Below, one piece after another: positions 56,706 through 64,000 of a DNA stretch of 64,000 bases. The notes beneath the pieces are model-generated. The model saw only the letters and a program-made list of their open reading frames with translations, did not search any database and had not been told where the DNA came from. Numbering within the stretch: the first letter of the stretch is position 1; each line of letters starts with the position of its first letter. A program made the position numbers and the translations under genes. This stretch comes from Globodera rostochiensis (Eukaryota > Nematoda > Chromadorea > Rhabditida > Heteroderidae): NCBI GenBank assembly GCA_018350325.1, contig JAEVLN010000007.1, positions 1,331,109 to 1,395,108 on the forward strand, written 5' to 3'.

Positions 56706-59700
56706 GTTAAATAATATAAAGCTTTTATTTTATAAAAGAAATTTAGTTGTTAAAAAACAATTTTCAAATTATTAAAATATTTAAGGCTTACGTTTTAAAT
56801 TTGAAAAAGTCTTTTTTATGGGTCCATTTTTGGTTTAAAAAATTTTACCGGTATATGTACATTTTTCGTTTTTTATAATGCATTTTTATTCCAAAATTTC
56901 GGAAAAATGCACTAAAATATTGAATTTCTTAAGAAATTTTGTGAAAATGTGCTAAAATAGGGACTAAAAACGCGAAAATATCGAAATATGGATTTTCCAC
57001 CCTAATTAGGTAAACTATTTTTTATATTAAAAAAAAAAAAAAATTTTTGCTGACCCTTTTGAGCACCAATCAATAAAACATTATTTTATGCGACTTTATT
57101 GCGCTCCGAATTTGTTTTTTTCTCATTTCTCATCCACTGACTGGTAAAGCACAAGTCAGACGGAATTATCGGAAGATTTATTAGCATCACGAATATGTAT
57201 GTAAAAAAAATCACTCATTTTTACCGATCAGAAGCTACATTATTATTTCTTTTCTCATTTGTCAGCTACCTATATGTTTCATATCTCAAAAATCAATCGT
57301 TCGTCTACTTAATTTAATTAAAATTAAAACATTTAATACTAGTGTTCGGCATGGCACGGCACGATACCAAAAACCCCCGTTGCCGAATACTATTTATACT
57401 TTTAAAAATTATGAAAAAAAAAATTTTCCGACGAGGGACCCTCCAATGTAAGCAGAATTTACTGCCAAAGTGCGTACCAATTTTGAAAAAAAAAATTTGT
57501 GTAGATTTAAAAGTCCCCCCCCCCATTCCCGCGTGATTCTCGTGCAAAAATTCAACAGGATTTTTACGAAAACGGGAAAAACACGGGACTGATCCCGCCC
57601 GGCCTCAACTACCGACTAAGGCAGTGCATGTAGTTTCCTACGAGCTTTGTGACATTTAATTTTAGCAAAATCCAGCCCAGATACAATATTCTTTAAATCC
57701 AACTTTTGCCTGACTTATTTTAAATTAAATTTAATTTATTTTATTTTATTCATTTACACATATAAAGCCAACTTTGCGCAAAGTTGTACAACTAAATTTA
57801 AATTCTTTGACCACTGTGACGAGATGGTTAGACACTAGAGGCATAGAAAAGTGTATAGTTGGTGAAAGAAATAGAAACATAAATTTGTGCGCGCGTGCAT
57901 GTCATTAACAAAACCACTTTTTTAAGCGAATGCTGGCGCTGTGAGAGTCAGAGAGCAAAACATTCATCGTAGAGTGAGAGAACGAGAGAATACAATTTTG
58001 AGTTAGAGAACAAAACAAAAGGCGCTTCTCTTTGTGTGCAGAGAAAGAGAGGCGGAAGAGTGCTAACAAATTAAGAGATGACAGAGAACAACAAATTTTG
58101 TATGACGTGCGCACCGCGTACGCCAAATTTGTACTCATTTCCTTTCCATGACAATGATGAGAGAGAGTACTGCTTGCTGATCGGGTGGAATTGACTCTAT
58201 TTTAGTTCATGCAACAACTACATAATGCATAATGTTGAAATAAAATTTTAATTTTAATTTTTCTTTTTTAATTTTATGTTTTAATTGGGTTGCCGCGGCT
58301 CCGTACCAGATCGTAGAACCGGCATTTTTTCGGCTCGGTTCTTCGGTTCGGATCAGGGCTGGGCCGAAACTCGGTGCACTACCCGAACCCGAAACTCGAA
58401 AAATACCCGAAATTTCGCGAAACTCGAAGCTCGAATCCGAAGTTTTTTTTAAAACAACTTTTACAAGTAAAAAATCCCTCAAATTTCATATTAATCCGTA
58501 AAGTGGTAAATTTTGGTTTTTGCCGATTTTAATTTTTTCATAAAACAAACTTTTTTTGAAAACTTCTGGGGTGGGGTCAGCGGTGCCGATAGGCGCCTCC
58601 GAGAAAAAAAAATTTTGAATTTTTGACTCAATTTGTTAACAGATTTGCAACCAAAATTTAAAAATTTCTTTTTAAGAATAAGAAGGGGTCGGCTCATAAT
58701 TCTTTCATGTTCTCTAACAAAAAATTATCTACACATTTAAAATTTTTGGCATTTTGTGAAGCGTTAGCCCGGCGGCTCGTCGTGAATAAGCGCTATTCAG
58801 CTTTTCCACTTTTTAATCATTATAGTAAAATTTTATATTTAAATAATTTAAAATTTTCATTCATCAACAGTGCCATGATTTTGTGTTTCTTAGTTTTACA
58901 TTATAATTTAATTTTAATTATCGTTTTTAATGTTCAATGAATAATAAAATCTACCAATTATTTTAAGGGAGCACATTTTAATAAATGGGCGGTATTATTT
59001 ATTAATCGATTCAACATTTGTGTGTCTTTCATAAAATTGTTCAACTAAAAGAACATTTTTTTTATTTATTTGGGGTGGCGGAACGTAAAATTCGTTTTTT
59101 TAAATTTGAGCCAATTTTTTTGATCAATCAATGAAAATTATTTTTATTATTTTTCTGGCAGATTAAAAAAATTTTAAGATGGACTTGAAAAAAATTTAAT
59201 TTCTGAATTTAGTTATTTTAGTATTAAATTTGGCAATTTTCAAATTACAATATTATTTATTATTTTATAGCATAAATAATATGTTTTAAATCCTTTTTTG
59301 TTGTTGCAAAAAACAGCACTTTTTTTAATTTCGTTTATTTATTTATAAAAAAATTTAAATTTTGGCAATAAATCTCACTCTTTTTTGCCCATTTTGTTCT
59401 CTCTTTATCTCTCCATTTCTATTTGTTCTTCTCTTACCTCATCTCTAGCTTTACGTACGCGCTTACGTACGTGCGTGCGTGCCTCTAATCTCGCGTGCCT
59501 TCGTTGCACGAGGCAATGTGCCGCCATTCCCTCAAAATGCCATCGTTATTGGCGCAAAATTTGCCGTAGCCAGCAAATGCCTAAATAAATCTTACGTTTT
59601 TTCGTGATTTCAAGCCATTAAACCCGCTTTTTTTTTACTGATTTTTTATTACCCGTAAAGTTAAACATATATTTTATGAATAAATAATCTATTTTTATTT

Positions 59701-59710
59701 TTCATGCCCT
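56706..59710. other. Intergenic region with a GAGAGA tract and a truncated MITE
   Basis: No gene is supported. 57930-58110 is rich in AGAGAGCAAAACA/GAGAGA sequence. 58354 starts CAGGGCTGGGCCG and continues with CCCGAAACTCGAA repeats and a GC-hairpin module at 58570-58650, but no right end is found. 59455-59490 has GTACGTGCGTGCG. 59385-59588 has an open frame with a hydrophobic start that I do not trust as coding. Confidence 0.45.
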
Positions 59711-62700
59711 ATGGCAATTGCCCCGGAGCGTCGACGCCGCAGAGATTCGTCTCCCATTCGAAGCGCGATCAACACATTTTTGGCTGATCCTTCGCGTCGA
59801 TCACTGAATTCAATGTTGAGCTCATCACGTAAGAATGTGTGGTTATAACTTAAAAATTAGAGCCCGGTCGAGACGATAATCTCGTCTCGAGATTCAAAAA
59901 ATCTCGACGAGTTTTCTCGAAAAAATCTCGACTCGAGATCCCGTTCGAAGAAATTTTCCGAGATTTTTCGAGAATCTCGTGCTTTTTTGAGAGTCTCGTC
60001 TCGAGATTTCGAAAAATCTTGACTCGAGATCTTGCTCGAAGCTCAAGTCGGGGTCTATTAAAAATACCTTCTCAATGCGAAAATCTTTTTTATAAATATT
60101 TGTTATTAATAATTTTTTTAATTGAAAAAATCAGAAGATAAAGAATTTTATTAAAATTATTCCGAATTTTTTTTACATTTAATTAATTAAATATTTTTAA
60201 TAATTTAGCTTGTACATTATTAAAAAATAAAACTTTTTATACATATTTATTATTTAAATTTTAAAATCACAAGATAAAGAAATTTTATTAAAAATTGTGT
60301 TATGAATATATTTTTGATAATTTAGCTTTACGTTATTAAAAACATAAAAATATCTTTTCAATGTGAAAATCTTTTTTGTTTTAAATTTTTAAAAAAATCA
60401 GCTGAAGATAAAGAATATTATTAAAATTATTTTATATTTAAATTAATTTTATATTTTCAACAATTTAGCTCAACCGACCACCCCTCGACCAATTAGCCAA
60501 AGCAATGAGCAACTTTGCGACAATGGCACTGCCCGTCCACTGAATTTGTCGAACAGCAATAAAAAATTGGATGGAACTGAAACAATAATTGAGAGGCTTT
60601 CGTATTTGGGCTGCTCTAAAATGGACGATCCGACGAGTGAAAGTAATTTTGTCATTTTTAAATTTATTTGAATATTAAAGAGACTGTTATTTAATTACAA
60701 ATTTTATTTAGCAAGAGATTATTTTCAACACCTTTTTAAAACAAAATTTTGAAATGGAGGGGGAGAAGAGTATCAGTAACATTTTTTTTTGTCTTTTAAA
60801 CAATATAAAAATATTTATTACAATTATTTAAATTAATATTTAGCCACAGAATTGTTGTATTCAAATTCAGGTGAAATGCTTGGCATTGTGTCCACAATGA
60901 ATGCCGAAAAGGCACATGACGCAGTTTCGGTCACATTGGTTATACCAAATGGTCCGACAGGCATCGTTAGGTAATTAGGGAATATTTAAAGAATATATTT
61001 AATTTTAATTTTTTTTCAGACTTCTCGAAAGTGGTAAACAATGTCCAGCTGAAATATGCTCATTTCCGATCCAACGGATTCGTTTTTGTGCACGAGGACG
61101 GCCTGAGACCTCTGAAAGGTCTAAAAAAAATTGCCAATTTTATTATTATTAAAATAGAAATTTTAAATTTTTATCTTTTTTATTTAAGAGGCTGTTTTGC
61201 TCTTTCATTTACACAATTAGCGGGTAAAAATGCGACGCTTCATCAATGCCACGTATTTCGTTGTCAACTTCCTGAGGAAGTCAACAAATTTAAATTCTAA
61301 TTGATTTATTTAATCTATAAATTTAATAAAGATAGAAAATGCATTGTTTATTTTATAAAGTTTTGAAAGCAATAGATTATATATTTAACATTTTTTAATT
61401 TAAACATTTTATAAGTTATTTTAAAATTTACAAATATCGAGAGGCTTTATCGGGGTTCTTCAGGGCGTCAAGCCGGGCCGGGGGATGGGGACCAAAAAAT
61501 GTCGGGGTTTTTCGCGATTTAACTCTATTTTAATTTAAAATTTTCAGCTCAAGCTAACAAATTTTTGGAGCTCAATTTAAAATTTCTAAATGTATAAATT
61601 TTAGAAATTTAAAAATAATTTCGCGAATTAACTCTATTTTAATTTAGAGTCAGCTCAAGCTAACAAATTTTTGGAGCTCAATTTGAAATTTCTAAATGTA
61701 TAAAATTTTTAAATTTTAGAAATTAAAAAAATAATAATCGCGAATTAACTCCATTTTAATCTAAAATTTTCAGCTCAAGCTAACAAATTTTTGGAGCTCA
61801 ATTAATTTTTAAATGTATTTTAGAAATTTAAAAAAATAATCATTTTCGTGAATTTGGAGCTCTATTTGAAATTTCTAAATGTATAAAATTTTTAATTTTA
61901 GAAATTAAAAAAAATAATCATTTTCGTGATTTGGAGCTCAATTTGAAATTTCTAAATGTATAAAATTTTTAAATTTTAGAAATTAAAAAAATAATCATTT
62001 TCGCGAATTTGGAGCTCAATTTGAAATTTCTAAATGTATAAAATTTTTAAATTTTAGGAATTTAAAAATTTAAAAAAATAATCATTTCAGACCGTTCGTG
62101 CATTATTCTGTTTTGCACAAGCATTCAATCGGCAACAGAGTGGCAGCATCGCGTCGAAGCCTCCGTCACCTTCAACGCCCATTCAGTTCAGACTGCCACC
62201 TTCCACGGCGGAAGAATGTGACACTGCCGAAGAACTTTTTGAATTTGAAACACTAATTGAAATTAAGGCATAATTTTAGTATTTTTAAAATGATTCGAGA
62301 CTTGAGGACCGATCGAGAATCTCGAAACAATTATTCAAAAAAATTAACCAATCGAGCTTCGTTTGAGATCACTGATTTTTGAAAAAATCTCAGTAAAATT
62401 TGGACAGTCCAGATTTCGCTCGAGAATCTCGATCGATCCGATCTTTAACTTAAATTAAATTAATAATTATTTGAAAATTACAGGAAAGAGACGCACGTAA
62501 AGATCAGGAACATGGCTTTTCTGTGTGCCCAATGGAACGCAATTGCTTCAAGGTCCCCCATAAATTTCCATTTTCATTTTAATTTAAATTTAAATTTTTG
62601 ATTTTTTTTAGATGCGTCGTGATCGTGAAAAGCGTGTGGTAATTATGTTGCGGCAGACGGCTGGCCCGCGTCATTTACGTGTAAAGAAATGCTTCGGACT

Positions 62701-63994
62701 TTTGTTGGCGGCTGGACGCAATTTGCGCCAGTCGGACATGTAAAAACTTAGACATTCTGCTTAATCTTTTTTTATTAATTAAGCCATAAAAGTATTTTTA
62801 ATTCATTTATTTTAATATTTAAAATATGCTAAAAGTCAGAATGATTAAAATAAATCCGGTGGTCGAATTGTAAATTTTTTTAAAAATGAGTTTATAACTT
62901 TCAACAAACTCAACTGATTCAGTCGAGTATCATACCATTCTAGCCGCTAACATTCAGAGATATTCATAAACTACAGCTAATCAACAATTAAACAAAGCAC
63001 CAAAAAGTTATGGCCAGAAAAATCCTCAAAATTGTCCATTTTGGGCGATTTCACTTTTTTGGGCCATAACTTTTATAAGCTTAGCTACAAATTAGCAATA
63101 GCATTATTTCATCAAGAGTTTTCATTTGGTGTGTTGTTCGGCCAAATCGATTGAGTTCGAAGAAAACTATTAACAAAGGCTTTCGGACCGGTATCCGATT
63201 AACAAAAAAATAACCTACGAATTTAATTAAAAGCATTTAAATAAGTTTCATATGTAGTTACAAAAATAAAATAAGAAAAAAACTGACATTTATAATTTAA
63301 TTAATAACAAATATTTAAACAAAAAACTTTTTCAGGCATCTTCTAGAACTGAAAAATGCTGGTGAAGGCCAACAAAACCCGTATGTTTTCATTGCGGAGG
63401 CGTGCTGGAATCCATGCAACCAGAATTTTGAAGTGCTCAACACAGAGACGCCCCGAGGCATTTAAAATCAAAAATTTTGCCAAAATGAATTTCAATTTTA
63501 AAATGTTTGTTTAGACACACGCGTGTTCATGACCATCGCAATTGACGTGATATTGGACACGCTCAGCGAGTCCATTCGCTTCAATGTGGAGTGCAAGGCT
63601 CGCATATTTCAGCAATTTGAACGGTAAACAAAAAAAATTAAAAAATCATATTAAGAATTTAAACAACTGAAAAAAATTATTTAAATATAAAAAAAAAATT
63701 TAATAATTTAAGTATATAAATGCTAATTTTAATATTAAATTATAATGTTTTGGAATTCACAATTAAATAGGTAAATGCTGTATTTTTTTAATTTAAAAAT
63801 TTTATCAATATAAGTTTTACAATTTATATTCGTTTAAGTATTTATAAAATATTTTTAATTTGATTCTTCTCATTAAATTGATTAAAAATTCAATAAATTA
63901 TTTTAAAATTTATTAAAACTTAATAAATTTCAGGTTTTGGTCAGCACCGCATCGGGCACTGTCTGAGCGTTACACACTTCTTGTCCAAAAAATG
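59711..63994 (+). CDS. tbc-11-like: RabGAP1 / TBC-11-like Rab GTPase-activating protein, 5' eleven exons (partial)
   Basis: Exons 59711-59828, 60469-60642, 60844-60970, 61020-61118, 61189-61279, 62091-62267, 62484-62552, 62612-62739, 63336-63457, 63515-63623 and 63934-63994 join in phase to 425 codons, and the gene continues beyond the window. Residues ~97-220 form a PTB/PID domain (Phe-Pro-Ile-Gln-Arg-Ile-Arg-Phe-Cys-Ala-Arg; Cys-His-Val-Phe-Arg-Cys; Leu-Phe-Cys-Phe-Ala-Gln-Ala-Phe). Residues ~285-425 form the kinesin-like DUF3694 region (Lys-Lys-Cys-Phe-Gly; Gln-Ser-Asp-Met-His-Leu-Leu; Glu-Thr-Pro-Arg-Asp-Thr-Arg-Val). This domain order is that of RabGAP1, whose catalytic TBC domain should follow downstream. 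Two introns begin with GC (62268 and 63458). Such proteins inactivate Rab GTPases in membrane traffic. Confidence 0.9.
59855..60065. repeat. CTCGAGATTT-type array in RabGAP intron 1
   Basis: Degenerate TCTCGAGA/AATCTCGA repeats start at GAGCCCGGTCGAGAC. Related sequence occurs at 30205, 6400 and 62285. It is likely a MITE remnant. Confidence 0.6.
61500..62088. repeat. Tandem array in RabGAP intron 5
   Basis: About seven imperfect copies of a 65-110-bp AT-rich unit containing TTTGGAGCTCAATTTGAAAT and TTTCTAAATGTATAAAATTT fill the intron up to its acceptor. Later copies are more alike, suggesting recent expansion. Confidence 0.8.
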
Positions 63995-64000
63995 GTAATA

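Noticed and set aside
59385..59588. Small secreted protein with a hydrophobic N-terminus
   Set aside because: The reading spans a CGTACGTGCG simple repeat, has no homologous motif, and may be 5' untranslated sequence of the RabGAP gene.

Overview
This is nuclear DNA of a nematode. The evidence is a family 92 (DUF23) glycosyltransferase gene, a RabGAP1/TBC-11-type gene with short AT-rich introns, and a BEL/Pao retrotransposon carrying a phlebovirus-G2-like envelope region, a combination known from nematode BEL elements. Introns starting with GC instead of GT recur here: two in the RabGAP gene and one at the same place in every intact member of a secreted-protein family. As far as I recall, such introns are unusually common in potato cyst nematodes. 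A tylenchid plant parasite is therefore plausible, but this is inference. Host DNA is AT-rich, and only the BEL element is clearly GC-rich.

Layout. 1-253: last exon of an unknown + strand gene. 733-1664: minus-strand relic of the secreted family. 3531-4878: three-exon gene for a Thr-rich, Cys-rich secreted or anchored protein, with a tRNA-like sequence in intron 1. 5748-9516: eight-exon GT92 glycosyltransferase with an N-terminal array of N-glycosylation sequons. 11911-38013: five + strand copies (A-E) of a six-exon secreted family. A, D and E read through intact (665, 715 and 691 aa by my splicing), while B and C are broken. A further relic, F, lies at 52383-53190. These copies sit in long duplicated segments with shared 5' and 3' flanks, broken up by a LINE (18030-19995), a truncated mariner (34406-35206), minisatellites and MITEs. 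38111-50140: a complete BEL/Pao element on the minus strand with 558-bp LTRs that look identical, a 5-bp target duplication and one uninterrupted 3516-codon frame. 55910-56705: a small four-exon gene for a Ser-rich basic protein. 59711-63994: the first eleven exons of a RabGAP1/TBC-11 homologue that runs off the window.

The most unusual signal is non-coding. A module of about 80-90 bp contains a GC-rich hairpin with a 4-nt loop (GATA, or TATC on the other strand). It recurs at least eleven times, always with the same polarity: an AT-rich arm on one side and usually a G/C run on the other. It lies inside several hAT-type MITEs whose terminal inverted repeats are otherwise unrelated. Several of these MITEs have perfect 8-bp target duplications, and two have visible empty sites elsewhere in the window. 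The other notable features are the GC-AG introns, the single-frame gag-pol-env polyprotein with an extra 3' domain of about 600 residues, and the local birth and decay of the secreted family.
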